A stretch of DNA of 36,125 bases from JBAZDC01 sp041654595. Its GTDB lineage: Bacteria > Pseudomonadota > Gammaproteobacteria > Burkholderiales > Burkholderiaceae_B. The notes beneath the pieces are model-generated. The model saw nothing but the letters and a program-made list of their open reading frames with translations. It was not told the origin of the DNA and ran no database searches. Below are positions 7,884-16,640 of the stretch, in pieces (the first letter of the stretch is position 1; each line of letters starts with the position of its first letter). Both the position numbers and the translations under genes were made by a program. The stretch lies in NCBI GenBank assembly GCA_964551305.1, contig CAZKBT010000035.1:1-36125 (forward strand), read 5' to 3'.

Positions 7884-9056
7884 GTGGACAGCCCTTTGAC
7901 GTCGCAGACTGGTTCAACTTGCTTATCCTGGGAAGAGACCGGGGATCGGCTGGCGCTGAAGATCGCCGGCGATTGGTCGCTGGCCAATTACGCTGCGTTG
8001 CGCGGGCAGGTCGCCTCATTCAGGAAGAACGACACCGCCGTCTCGCGTCTGGACGACGCGCAGGTCGATTGCCGCGAGCTGGGCAAGTTCGACACGGCCG
8101 GCGCTGTGCTGCTGTGCGAATTGCTGGGCGTGTCCAACGTCGAGCGCTTGCTTCAGGCGCGGGACGTCTTGCCTCAGGAACGCAAGGCGCTGCTGGAAAC
8201 GGTGTCGCGCGCCGTCAAAGAGGTCGAGCAAGCGCCCGAGTCCAAGCCTTCCTTTCCATTCTCCGACCTGCTCGAACGCGTGGGGGTCGCGACTCTGCGC
8301 TTTCGACGGGATGCGATCGATCTGCTGGGTTTCATCGGCATGACCTTGCAGGCGCTGGCGCGCGGCCTGGTGCAGCCCAGCCGGTGGCGGCCGACGGCCG
8401 TGGTGGCGCAAATAGAGGAAACGGCGTTCAACGCCGTGCCCATCATTGCCTTGCTGACGTTTCTGGTGGGAGCGGTGATCGCCTTTCTGGGGTCGACCGT
8501 GCTGTCCAGTTTCGGAGCCAGCATCTATACCGTCAGCCTGGTGGGCTTTTCCTTCTTGCGGGAATTCGCGGTGTTGCTCACGGCGATATTGATGGCCGGG
8601 CGCACGGCCAGCGCCTTTACCGCGCAGCTCGGCTCGATGAAAGCCAACGAAGAAATCGACGCCTTGCGCGCGCAGGGACTCGATCCCATGGACATGCTGG
8701 TCCTGCCCCGCGTGCTGGCGATGCTGGTCGCCATGCCCATCCTAACCTTCGTCGGCATGGTGGCGGGCATATTCGGCGGCGCCCTGGTGTGCATCTTCAC
8801 GCTGGACATTTCGTCCACGATGTTCCTGACCGTATTCGACCAAAGCATCAGCATCCGGCACTTTTACGTAGGCATGTCCAAGGCGCCCATTTTCGCATTC
8901 CTGATCGCGGTGATCGGTTGCCTGCAAGGGTTCCAAGTCAGCGGCAGCGCGCAGTCGGTCGGCCAGCACACGACCACGTCGGTGGTGCATTCCATCTTCG
9001 TGGTGATCCTGGTCGATGCGTTGGCCGCCCTGTTCTTCATGGAGATGGGATGGTAG
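7884..9056 (+). CDS. MlaE-type lipid ABC transporter permease with N-terminal STAS-like domain
   Basis: 390 residues. Residues about 15-105 form a STAS/MlaB-like domain (GDWSLANYAALRGQV; LGKFDTAGAVLLCELLG). The rest is an MlaE (YrbE) permease with about five to six membrane helices and the family motif GSMKANEEIDALRAQGLDPMDMLVLPR, the coupling segment that contacts the ATPase. MlaE permeases move phospholipids or other lipids between the inner membrane and the periplasm or outer membrane. The start is GTG at 7884, with no good ribosome site; no ATG is better placed, so the exact start is uncertain. The stop overlaps the next ATG by 7 bases. The STAS fusion replaces a separate mlaB. Confidence 0.9.
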   Translation: MDSPLTSQTGSTCLSWEETGDRLALKIAGDWSLANYAALRGQVASFRKNDTAVSRLDDAQVDCRELGKFDTAGAVLLCELLGVSNVERLLQARDVLPQERKALLETVSRAVKEVEQAPESKPSFPFSDLLERVGVATLRFRRDAIDLLGFIGMTLQALARGLVQPSRWRPTAVVAQIEETAFNAVPIIALLTFLVGAVIAFLGSTVLSSFGASIYTVSLVGFSFLREFAVLLTAILMAGRTASAFTAQLGSMKANEEIDALRAQGLDPMDMLVLPRVLAMLVAMPILTFVGMVAGIFGGALVCIFTLDISSTMFLTVFDQSISIRHFYVGMSKAPIFAFLIAVIGCLQGFQVSGSAQSVGQHTTTSVVHSIFVVILVDALAALFFMEMGW

Positions 9057-9862
9057 AGCCGGATGATCGTAAGGATGGCAAGGACGTCATTATTGCGGTG
9101 GACGGCCTGACGAATCGCTTTGGCGCGAACACCATACATGAGAACCTGAGCCTCGAGGTGTATCGCGGCGAAATTCTCGGCGTGGTGGGCGGATCGGGCA
9201 CCGGAAAGTCGGTTTTGCTGCGTACGATCGTGGGCTTGCGCACGCCCAACGCGGGCACGGTATCGGTGTTCGGTCAGAACGTGCTTGCCCTGGATCCGGA
9301 CGCGCGTTCCCGGGTCGAGCGCCGTTTCGGCGTGCTGTTTCAGCGCGGCGCTTTGTTTTCCTCGCTGACGGTGACCGAAAACGTGGCCTTGCCCTTGATC
9401 GAGCACGCGGGCTTGGCGCGCGACGAGGCCGAGCACCTGGCGCGGATGAAGCTGGCCTTGTCCGGCCTGCCCGCCAATGCCGGCGACAAGATGCCGACGG
9501 AGCTTTCGGGCGGCATGGTCAAGCGCGCCGCGCTTGCGCGTGCCCTGGCGCTGGATCCGGACATTCTTTTCCTGGACGAGCCGACCGCCGGCCTGGACCC
9601 GATAGGCGCGGGCGCGTTCGACGACTTGATCCGCACGCTCAGCGATGCATTGGGGTTGACCGTATTCCTGGTGACCCATGACCTGGACACGCTCTACACG
9701 ATCTGCGATCGCGTCGCCGTGCTGTCGCAAAAGCGGGTGCTGGCCGCCGATACCCTGCAGGTCGTGCAAGACGTCGACGACCCCTGGATACACGATTATT
9801 TTCATGGCCCTCGCGGCCGCGCCGCGCAATCCGCGGCGCAGCGTAATCAGGAGACTATTTAA
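9050..9862 (+). CDS. MlaF-type ABC transporter ATP-binding protein
   Basis: 270 residues with all ATPase motifs: Walker A GGSGTGKS (47-54), a Q-loop in VLFQRGALFSSLT, signature LSGGMVKRAALARAL, Walker B ILFLDEPTAGLDP and the H-loop VTHD. LFQRGALFSSLTV and the MVKR signature are hallmarks of the MlaF/Mkl subgroup that energises MCE lipid transport. The ATG at 9050 overlaps the end of the permease gene (ATGGTAG), and the stop TAA shares its final A with the next ATG. A longer open frame starts upstream inside the permease gene in another frame; that extension is not real because the conserved ABC domain begins just after this ATG. Confidence 0.94.
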   Translation: MVEPDDRKDGKDVIIAVDGLTNRFGANTIHENLSLEVYRGEILGVVGGSGTGKSVLLRTIVGLRTPNAGTVSVFGQNVLALDPDARSRVERRFGVLFQRGALFSSLTVTENVALPLIEHAGLARDEAEHLARMKLALSGLPANAGDKMPTELSGGMVKRAALARALALDPDILFLDEPTAGLDPIGAGAFDDLIRTLSDALGLTVFLVTHDLDTLYTICDRVAVLSQKRVLAADTLQVVQDVDDPWIHDYFHGPRGRAAQSAAQRNQETI

Positions 9863-10803
9863 TGGAACCGCGTGCGCATCACGTCCTGATCGGACTATTC
9901 ACTTTGGTGATCGCGACCGCCGCCGTGCTGTTCGCACTATGGCTCTCGAAGTCCGGGCAGGATACGGAGAGCCGAAACTATACGGTCGTGTTCGAAGAGG
10001 CGGTGCGCGGCCTGTCGCGAGGCAGCGCCGTGCAGTACAACGGAATACGCATCGGCGACGTCGCGGAGCTGTCCCTGGACCCCAACGATATGCGCAAGGT
10101 GCTGGCGCTTATCCGCATCGACGGCACGATACCCGTCAAGGAAGATACCCGAGCCCGCCTGATGCTGACCGGAGTGACGGGGTCGTCGATTATCGAGCTA
10201 AGCGGCGGATCGCCCGCCAGCCCGCTGTTGCAGGCCAAGCCCGGCGAGGAGTATCCGATCATCGTGGCGACGCCGTCTCCTTTGTCGCAATTGTTGATGA
10301 ACAGCGACAATATGCTGACCAACGTGACGGAGCTGTTGCTGAGCGCAAAGAAAATCCTGTCCGATGAAAACGTGCAGCACGTCAACAAGACCTTGGCGAA
10401 CATCGAGCGTTTGACGGGGGCGTTTTCTCCGGATAGCGGCGACGTCCAGGCGGTGCTGCATAACGTGGCGAAGGCGGCGGAGCAGGCGAGCGAATTGTTC
10501 GAGCAGTCCAAGCGCGTGGTCAAGCGCGCGGACGGCCTGGTGGGCGATCAGGGCGCCCAGATGATGACCAGCGCGCAGCGGGCGTTCGCGTCGCTGGACC
10601 GTACCGCCAATTCGCTGGAGAAACTGGTCAAGGATAACCAAGCGTCGATCGGGCGCGGCGCCCAGGGCCTGGGCGAGATCGGACCGGCCTTGCAGTCGCT
10701 GCGCGCCGCCCTGGAGTCGGTACAGGTTTTATTGCGCCGCTTGGAAGACAACCCGGCCAATTATCTGTTGGGCCGCGAGAAAATTCAGGAGTTCCAGCCA
10801 TGA
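9862..10803 (+). CDS. MCE-domain lipid-binding protein (MlaD-type)
   Basis: 313 residues. One N-terminal membrane anchor (about 8-29, VLIGLFTLVIATAAVLFALW) is followed by a single MCE/MlaD domain (about 40-118, with VVFEEAVRGLSRGSAVQYNGIRIG). A long helical C-terminal region (about 150-300) likely forms the hydrophobic tunnel or hexamer stalk. It binds lipid in the periplasm next to the MlaEF complex. It is longer than E. coli MlaD (about 180 residues) because of the helical tail. It overlaps MlaF by one base and the following lipoprotein gene by four (ATGA), confirming one operon. Confidence 0.93.
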   Translation: MEPRAHHVLIGLFTLVIATAAVLFALWLSKSGQDTESRNYTVVFEEAVRGLSRGSAVQYNGIRIGDVAELSLDPNDMRKVLALIRIDGTIPVKEDTRARLMLTGVTGSSIIELSGGSPASPLLQAKPGEEYPIIVATPSPLSQLLMNSDNMLTNVTELLLSAKKILSDENVQHVNKTLANIERLTGAFSPDSGDVQAVLHNVAKAAEQASELFEQSKRVVKRADGLVGDQGAQMMTSAQRAFASLDRTANSLEKLVKDNQASIGRGAQGLGEIGPALQSLRAALESVQVLLRRLEDNPANYLLGREKIQEFQP

Positions 10804-11480
10804 AAAAGGATGTCGTCGAAACACGGGAAATGTTGCCAAGAGCCGTGGCGCGCGTCGTGCCGGTCTTGCTTGCCGTATCCCTCGTCACGGCTTGCTCGGT
10901 GTTGCCCAAGGCCGAGAGCCTGGCCGTTTATGAACTGCCGCCGGCGGCTGCCGCCGCTTCCACCGCGGCATCGACGGCGACGACTTCTGCGGCGGCGCGC
11001 GACTTGTCCTTGCGCGTGCTGACTCCGCAAAGCAATCAGATATTGAACAGCACGCGCATTCTGGTGCAGCGCGACGGCAACGAGCTTAGCTTGTACCAGG
11101 GGGCGCGCTGGTCGGACACGGCGCCAGCGCTGTTTCGCAACCGCTTGATCGATGCATTCCGTGCGGACGGGCGTTTGGCGGCGGTGCTGGGCGATACGTC
11201 GCGGGCGCGGGCTGATCGCGAGTTGACCGGCGATTTGCTGGCGTTCCAGACGGAGTACGATGCCAGCGGTGCGCCGTCGGCCCGGGTGAGGTTCGACGCG
11301 GCGCTGGTGGACGCGTCGTCGGCTCGCGTGCTGGCCACGCGCCGGTTCGAGGTCACTCAGCCGCTGCAAGGCGGCGTGCAGGTGCCGCGTGCCGTGGATG
11401 CCTTGGGTGAAGCCACCAATGCACTGGCGGCGCAGGTCGTGTCGTGGGTGTTGGAGCAGCCGGCAGTATCTTCTCGTTGA
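10800..11480 (+). CDS. ABC-type transport auxiliary lipoprotein (PqiC/YmbA-like)
   Basis: 226 residues with a lipoprotein signal: hydrophobic 19-30, then lipobox VTAC with Cys32 as the lipidation site. The mature part has the ABC_trans_aux pattern (an N-terminal YELPPA-like strand, QSNQILNSTRILVQRDGNELSLYQGARWSDTAPALFRNRLIDAF), as in PqiC/YmbA, outer-membrane lipoproteins that assist MCE transporters. An Ala-rich linker (about 44-64) precedes the folded domain. The ATG at 10800 has AGGAG eight bases upstream; a second ATG at 10830 lacks a properly spaced site. It is the last gene of the Mla-like operon. Confidence 0.88.
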   Translation: MKKDVVETREMLPRAVARVVPVLLAVSLVTACSVLPKAESLAVYELPPAAAAASTAASTATTSAAARDLSLRVLTPQSNQILNSTRILVQRDGNELSLYQGARWSDTAPALFRNRLIDAFRADGRLAAVLGDTSRARADRELTGDLLAFQTEYDASGAPSARVRFDAALVDASSARVLATRRFEVTQPLQGGVQVPRAVDALGEATNALAAQVVSWVLEQPAVSSR

Positions 11481-11511
11481 CGGCCGTCCACCAGGCAGGC
11501 TCTTTCCCAGG

Positions 11512-11530
11512 CGCCGCCAGGCTGGCGGCG
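11512..11530. repeat. Palindrome CGCCGCCAG-G-CTGGCGGCG between convergent genes
   Basis: Perfect 9-bp arms around one base; as RNA it would form a 7-bp stem with a 5-base loop. It lies in the 64-base gap between the lipoprotein gene and the convergent hydrolase. No U-run follows, so it is at best a weak terminator. Confidence 0.4.
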
Positions 11531-11544
11531 ATCCTGGATTCTAC

Positions 11545-12828
11545 CTATTGCGGCGTTTCCGCGCGCTCGGCGATGACCGCGATTTGCAGCATGGACTGCA
11601 AGAGAATATTGCACCCCGCCTCGAGATGAGCGGGTTGCGCGTCTTCGATTTCATTGTGGCTGATGCCGTCCTTGCAGGGCACGAAAATCATGGCGCTGGG
11701 CGCGACCCGGGCCATGTAGACGGCATCGTGTCCGGCGCCGCTGACGATGGGCAAGGACGACAGGCCCAGGCGCTGCGCGCTGGCGCGGACTTGCTCGACC
11801 AGCTCAGGATCGAACGCCTGGGGAGGGAAATAGACGACCTGCTCGACGTCAACCTGTATGCCATTTCCATTGCCCAATTCCCGGCATGCCCGGTTCAGTT
11901 CGTCATGCATGCCGTTCAGCGAGGCGTCGTCGGCCGCGCGTAGATCCACCGAGAGGCGGACGCGGCCGGGTATGACGTTGCGCGAATTGGGGAAGTTGTC
12001 GATCCAGCCCACGGTGCCCCGGCCATGGGGCGCATGGTCCAGGGCGATGCGGTTGACTGCCTGGACCAGCTGCGCGGCGACGAGCATGGCGTCGCGGCGC
12101 AGCTCCATCGGCGTCGGACCCGCGTGCGCTTCCTGGCCGGTGATGCTGACGTCGTACCAGCGCTGGCCCAAGGCGCCTTGGACGACGCCGATGACGGTGT
12201 CGCGGGCTTCCAGGATGGGACCTTGTTCGATATGGGCCTCGTAGTAGGCGCGCACGGGAAAGCCGCCCACCGATTCCGGCCCGTCGTAGCCGATGTCGGC
12301 CAGCGCCTGCGCCACGCTGATGCCCGCCTGGTCCGTTTGCGACAGAGCATGCTCCAGCGAAAAGGCATTGCTGAAGACACCCGATCCCATCATGACGGGC
12401 ACGAATCGCGAGCCTTCTTCATTGGTCCAGACCACCACTTCCAGCGGCGCTTGTGTTTGTATGCCGTGATCGTGCAAGGTGCGCAGCACCTCGATGCCCG
12501 AGAGCACGCCGTAGTTCCCGTCGAATTTGCCGCCGGTGGGCTGGGTGTCGATGTGGCTGCCGGTCATCACCGGCGGCAGGTCGTCGCGCGCGCCGGCGCG
12601 GCGCATGAAAATATTGCCGATGGCGTCGACGCGTACGGTGCATCCGAGTTCTTTGGCCCAGGCGCGCACCAGATCGCGAGCCTGGCGATCCAGGTCGGTC
12701 AGGGCCAGACGGCATACACCGCCTTTTTCAGTGGCGCCGATGCGGGCCAGCTCCATGAGCGAATCCCAAAGACGTTGCCCATTGACGGTGGGTAGCGCGG
12801 CGGAGATGGAAGGCGAAATAGCGTTCAT
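11545..12828 (-). CDS. Zn-dependent amidohydrolase, M20/hydantoinase-carbamoylase family
   Basis: 427 residues, related to N-carbamoyl-L-amino-acid hydrolases, beta-ureidopropionases and allantoate amidohydrolases, which cleave C-N bonds of carbamoyl or amide substrates with two metal ions. Metal and catalytic residues are all present: H92-x-D94 (GSHIDT), D103 (KFDGNYG), E137-E138 (TNEEGSRF), H199 (AHIEQGP) and a C-terminal His in SGAGHDAVYM. The open frame extends to 13263, but the ATG at 12828 starts the conserved N-terminus and has AGGAAA upstream on the minus strand. It lies downstream of a Bug receptor on the same strand. Subfamily members differ in substrate, so the exact amide is not predictable. 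Confidence 0.9.
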   Translation of the reverse strand: MNAISPSISAALPTVNGQRLWDSLMELARIGATEKGGVCRLALTDLDRQARDLVRAWAKELGCTVRVDAIGNIFMRRAGARDDLPPVMTGSHIDTQPTGGKFDGNYGVLSGIEVLRTLHDHGIQTQAPLEVVVWTNEEGSRFVPVMMGSGVFSNAFSLEHALSQTDQAGISVAQALADIGYDGPESVGGFPVRAYYEAHIEQGPILEARDTVIGVVQGALGQRWYDVSITGQEAHAGPTPMELRRDAMLVAAQLVQAVNRIALDHAPHGRGTVGWIDNFPNSRNVIPGRVRLSVDLRAADDASLNGMHDELNRACRELGNGNGIQVDVEQVVYFPPQAFDPELVEQVRASAQRLGLSSLPIVSGAGHDAVYMARVAPSAMIFVPCKDGISHNEIEDAQPAHLEAGCNILLQSMLQIAVIAERAETPQ

Positions 12829-12981
12829 GATGGTTTCCTGAAATGCCGACCTGCCAACCGCATGCAGGCCTTCAGGCTTTGCCCGGCCGGAGGGATGGCC
12901 ACGCCGGCTTGCTCGATGAGCTTGGCCTGAGATCACGGTTTGCCCGACGACGGCTAAAGCCAAGGCGTCGTTTCCTTCCTC

Positions 12982-12987
12982 ATTATA
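12982..12987 (-). promoter_or_regulatory. Perfect -10 hexamer upstream of the amidohydrolase
   Basis: TATAAT on the minus strand, about 154 bases before the ATG at 12828, with no good -35 at 16-18 bases. The 275-base gap around it (12829-13103) otherwise shows nothing recognisable. Confidence 0.25.
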
Positions 12988-13103
12988 GATAGTATTGCGA
13001 GGATTATTTGCCTCATGGGCGCCATATGCGAACCGATGGGCGCCGCGCGGTGCGGACGCCCATCGGCGGATGCGGACACGGGAAGGCGGGATTGCCCATC
13101 CTG

Positions 13104-14084
13104 CTATTTTTTCTGAAGGCCCGCCGCGATGACCGCTTGCTTGGAACTGTCGATCAAGGAATGCCACATTTCGGTGAATTCCTTGCCGGGCATGTATGAG
13201 ACCAGGAAATAGTTCTCCCGCGCGATCCGAACGAAGGTGGGATCTTCCACGGCTGCTTTGCATGCCGCTTCCAGCTTGGCTGCGATCGGATCGGGCAAAC
13301 CCTTGGGAGCCGACACGGAGATATAGGTTTGGGCGTAGTAGCCGTAGCCCAGTTCAGCCATGTTCGGCACGTCCGGGAACGCTTCCCACCGGCTATCGCC
13401 CAGGCCCAGTATCAGGCGGAGTTCGCCTGAGCGCGCCAGGTTGACGATATCCATGGCGCCCGAGGCGACGGCTTCCACGTGGCCGCCCAGCACGGCGAGC
13501 GCGCCTTCTCCTCCGGATTTATACGGAACTTCGCTCCATTCCACCTGGTCCTTATTGGATATCCATTTCATGGCTAGATGTTGCGCCGTGCCCGAGCCCG
13601 ATACAGCGTACCGGAACTTCCCTGGATTCTTCCTGGACCATTCGATGACGTCCTGATGGGTTTTCCAAGGCGAGTCGGCCTTGACCGCATAACCGTGCAC
13701 GTACTTGTATATGCCGCATATGTCCCGGGTGTCTTTTACCGGGTCGAACCCGACGTCCATCGTATGCGGCTTGAGTAGATAAGTAGACGTGTCCATCTGG
13801 CCGATGGTGTAGCCGTCGGGCTTGGCGCCAAAGAGATAGCGCGCGCCGATTACGCCGCTGCCGCCCGCCTTGGACGTGAAAATGAGGGGTTGCCCGAGCT
13901 TTTCGGACATGATGTCGGAGAGCACCCGTATCGAGGTTTCGAATCCCCCCGGCCCCCATCCGAACACCATGTTGATGGGTTTGGATGGATAATTATCCTG
14001 CGCGCTTGCCGGGATGCAGGCAAGCGCGCAAACCGTCGCCAAAACGGCAGCGGACGTTCTTGCAACGTATTTCCTAAGTATCAT
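13104..14084 (-). CDS. Bug-family (tripartite tricarboxylate transporter) periplasmic receptor
   Basis: 326 residues. Sec signal peptide (MILRKYVART..., cleavage after PASA), then the Bug pattern: YPSKPINMVFGWGPGGFETSIR, PLIFTSKAGGSGVIGARYLFGAKPDGYTIG, YKSGGEGALAVLGGHVEAV. These are the two loops that trap a carboxylate ligand. No TctA/TctB membrane genes are nearby, so it is an orphan receptor, common in Bordetella and relatives. Two ATGs are close together; the one at 14084 has AGGAG eight bases upstream and is preferred over 14090 (two bases). A usual Bug protein has WxPGGxxD; here GWGPGGFET lacks the Asp, so ligand contacts may differ. Confidence 0.9.
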   Translation of the reverse strand: MILRKYVARTSAAVLATVCALACIPASAQDNYPSKPINMVFGWGPGGFETSIRVLSDIMSEKLGQPLIFTSKAGGSGVIGARYLFGAKPDGYTIGQMDTSTYLLKPHTMDVGFDPVKDTRDICGIYKYVHGYAVKADSPWKTHQDVIEWSRKNPGKFRYAVSGSGTAQHLAMKWISNKDQVEWSEVPYKSGGEGALAVLGGHVEAVASGAMDIVNLARSGELRLILGLGDSRWEAFPDVPNMAELGYGYYAQTYISVSAPKGLPDPIAAKLEAACKAAVEDPTFVRIARENYFLVSYMPGKEFTEMWHSLIDSSKQAVIAAGLQKK

Positions 14085-14331
14085 TTCCATGTCTCCTGTA
14101 GTGCTTCGGGCTGCTTGGTTATCGTTGATCGTGGCCATGCGTACAGTAAGCCGATACAGCTTGAATACATGATTTATCCGTGGGAAGCGTGCCGGCTTCG
14201 GGGTAAACACTACGTTGTTTGCAAAAAATTTTAGCAAGGAGGGGGGAGGGAGGCTTGCCAAAATAGAAACACAGTTTTCTTAATACGCCAAAGCGATTCC
14301 GGCCCATGGCGAGGCGCTTTCGGCGATAGTA

Positions 14332-15627
14332 TTACGATTCCGTGGAACGCCGGATGCAATGCAGCAGCGCCGCGGCCTGGATGAACAGCAGGCAAGTCAA
14401 TGTGACGCGGTATGCGTCCGATAGCGACAGGCCTGCTTGCGTCCTCCACATTTCCACCACGGCGCCGAAGACCGCCTGCAGCACGAAAGCGAACAGAAGG
14501 GCAAGTATATTGATGGCGACGAGCACGCGGCCCGTCATGGCTTGTGGGTAACGTTGCGGCAACAGGGCGTAGGCCAAGGTCGGGAAGCCGTTCAGGAAAG
14601 AGAAGGTGAACCAGAGTTGCATCGGAATGAATGTCGGCCAGGCGACCAGGAGCAGCTGAACCAGGCACAAGCCCGAGCAACCCGATACCATGATGCGCGA
14701 CAGCGAGACTCCCCGCCTGCCGAGCACGTGCGCCGCGATGCCGATGCATATATTGCCCAGCAACGCGCAAATCGCCATCCCGGAGATGACGGACACCACG
14801 CGGCCGGCATCGTAGCCCACGACATCCCGCAACCAGAGAGCGGTCCACAAGCCTTGGAAGCTCCATAGCGTGCCCAAAGTGGTGGCGGCCAGGAGCGATA
14901 TGCGCCAGAATGGCTTGGTACTGAACACGTACCGCAAGCCGTTCAATTGCGCCGGCCAGCGTTCCACGTTTCCGGCCTTGATGTTCGGCATGACGCGGCC
15001 GACTGCGTTTTTGCCTAGGTAGAATGCCACGGCCAAGGCCGCCAGCGCTAAGCCGGCCACCTTGAACATTTCGCGCCAATGCAAGACGTCAAGCAAGGCA
15101 TTCAGCGGGCCTGTAGCCATAAAGGCGCCCAAGCCGCCGAAGATAAGGAAACAGCTGTTGACCATTGCGCGCCGTTCGAGCGCGCAAGAATACGAGATCA
15201 CCATGAAGGCGGCCATAAGGCTGCCCGATACGCCCAGGCCGATCATGCCTCGCGCCACGGTCAACCAGAACGTGGTCTGCGATAGGGCGAACAGGAATGC
15301 CGCGGCGGCGGTGACGATGGACAAGACGGCCTGGACACGGGCGGGCCCATAGCGATCCAGCAGTAGGCCCAGAGGAGCTTGAAATGCCGCGAAACCCAGG
15401 AAATATGCCGCGCTCAGCCACCCCACGATACTGGAGTCCATGCCGAGATCCTGTTCCAGTCTCGGCGAGAGCACGGAATTCAGTACGCGAAAAAAATGGG
15501 AAAAGAAGAAGCCGAATGCAAAAGGGACAAGGAGCAGGAAAGTCCGCGAAAGCCGTTGGTGCGTTTTCGCTTCCGGCGCCGCCTCCGTCGCGTTCGTGAC
15601 GACGGAGGTGTCGTCGGCGGTCGTCAT
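14332..15627 (-). CDS. Major facilitator superfamily transporter
   Basis: 431 residues, 12 predicted membrane helices in two halves. The N-terminal half carries the MFS loop 2-3 motif in degenerate form (APLGLLLDRYGPARVQA, resembling GxxxDRxGRR). The first helix has FFFSHFFRVLNSVLSPRLEQDLG, typical of the anion/drug-type bacterial MFS proteins of the NarK/YfkF type. It follows the TauD-type dioxygenase gene by 17 bases on the same strand, so the two are probably co-transcribed. It likely takes up (or exports) the substrate of that unit; direction and substrate cannot be read. The 247 bases after it (14085-14331) hold only a short imperfect stem (14287-14324) and no gene. Confidence 0.9.
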   Translation of the reverse strand: MTTADDTSVVTNATEAAPEAKTHQRLSRTFLLLVPFAFGFFFSHFFRVLNSVLSPRLEQDLGMDSSIVGWLSAAYFLGFAAFQAPLGLLLDRYGPARVQAVLSIVTAAAAFLFALSQTTFWLTVARGMIGLGVSGSLMAAFMVISYSCALERRAMVNSCFLIFGGLGAFMATGPLNALLDVLHWREMFKVAGLALAALAVAFYLGKNAVGRVMPNIKAGNVERWPAQLNGLRYVFSTKPFWRISLLAATTLGTLWSFQGLWTALWLRDVVGYDAGRVVSVISGMAICALLGNICIGIAAHVLGRRGVSLSRIMVSGCSGLCLVQLLLVAWPTFIPMQLWFTFSFLNGFPTLAYALLPQRYPQAMTGRVLVAINILALLFAFVLQAVFGAVVEMWRTQAGLSLSDAYRVTLTCLLFIQAAALLHCIRRSTES

Positions 15628-15644
15628 GTCTTCGGACGGCGGAC

Positions 15645-16472
15645 TTAGACGATGGGAGTGCGGCGCAGCGTGCGCCGCGCGTTCGAATCGAACGGCGTGC
15701 GGGCATGATGCAATACGAGATTATTCCAAAGTACCAGGTCGTTAGCTTGCCAGCGGTGCGTATAGTTGCTCGGCTCCGTACGGATATAGTTTCGCACCTC
15801 GTCGACCAAAGCCTTGCCTTCCGATGGGGCCATGCCTATGACCTCGACCGTGGTGATGCCGTTTACCCACAAGCCGTTCTCTCCGGTGCGCGGATCGGTG
15901 TAGACGAACGGATGAACGGCTTCGGGAGCGCCTTCCTTCGTGGACTCCACCTTCCATAGCTTGGCGACTTCTTCGCCGTAGTTGTATGCGTGGCGGCACG
16001 ACAGGCCGGTGATCCGCGATTTCAACTCCGACGGGAGATTCCGGTACACGTAGGACGTATTGCTGAATCGCGTGTCGCCCCCTTCGCTGGGTACTTCCAC
16101 CGCATAGAGAATCAGAGCGCTCAACGGCTGCGCGTGAAAAAGCTGATCGCTATGGAAATCGAGCTCGCCAAGGCCGAGAATGCCGTCTTCGCGCGTATTC
16201 GAAACGTGCTGCGTGTCAGCGAGCTCCGGCTTGACGAAGTTCTTTTCGCGAACCGTAATGTCCCCGAAAAGGCGACCCAGACGGGCCTGCTGTTCCGATG
16301 TCACCTCCCTGCCTCGAAACAGAAGAAGATGGTAGCGATCGTAGGCTTGGCGCAGCAAGGCGGCGTATTCGTCGCTAAGAGGCATCGACAGGTCCATTCC
16401 TTTCACCTCGGCCCCGAAGGAGGGCGAAAGCGGTAAGAAATCGACAGCGGTCTCCGCTGCTTGATGTGGCAT
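15645..16472 (-). CDS. TauD/TfdA-family Fe(II)/2-oxoglutarate-dependent dioxygenase
   Basis: 275 residues, the normal length for TauD/TfdA enzymes, which use Fe(II), O2 and 2-oxoglutarate to hydroxylate or cleave substrates such as taurine or aryloxyacetates. The iron triad is visible: H107-x-D109 (ELDFHSDQLFH) and distal His256 (WNNLVLHHART), with Arg residues near 266-270 for 2-oxoglutarate. The usual WDN reads WNN here. The open frame reaches 16727, but the ATG at 16472 has AGGAG seven bases upstream and opens the conserved fold. It is the first gene of the dioxygenase-MFS pair and diverges from the M81 peptidase gene across 168 bases. Substrate unknown. Confidence 0.9.
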   Translation of the reverse strand: MPHQAAETAVDFLPLSPSFGAEVKGMDLSMPLSDEYAALLRQAYDRYHLLLFRGREVTSEQQARLGRLFGDITVREKNFVKPELADTQHVSNTREDGILGLGELDFHSDQLFHAQPLSALILYAVEVPSEGGDTRFSNTSYVYRNLPSELKSRITGLSCRHAYNYGEEVAKLWKVESTKEGAPEAVHPFVYTDPRTGENGLWVNGITTVEVIGMAPSEGKALVDEVRNYIRTEPSNYTHRWQANDLVLWNNLVLHHARTPFDSNARRTLRRTPIV

Positions 16473-16640
16473 GATGCAGCTCCTTTCAACATGATGGTTC
16501 GTTCGATCAATCATAGGGGGGGCGACTATGCCGGACAACTTCCCGTTTGTTATCCCGGCCAGACTTTTTGTTGAGTGACGGACCCGAGGGCGCGCGGCTA
16601 ATATCGTCGATGAATGTGAACTTGATGAAAGGAGGAGTCC

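Noticed and set aside
7919..9049. N-terminal extension of the MlaF reading frame by about 377 residues
   Set aside because: It overlaps the permease gene in another frame and is Arg/Gly-rich without conserved pattern; the ABC domain starts just after ATG 9050.
12829..13263. N-terminal extension of the amidohydrolase
   Set aside because: The extension has no family similarity; ATG 12828 has a ribosome site and gives the usual length.
14287..14324. Imperfect stem GCCAAAGCG/CGCTTTCGGC after the MFS gene
   Set aside because: Contains a bulge, and the minus-strand tail is not a U-run; left as possible weak terminator, not listed as a feature.
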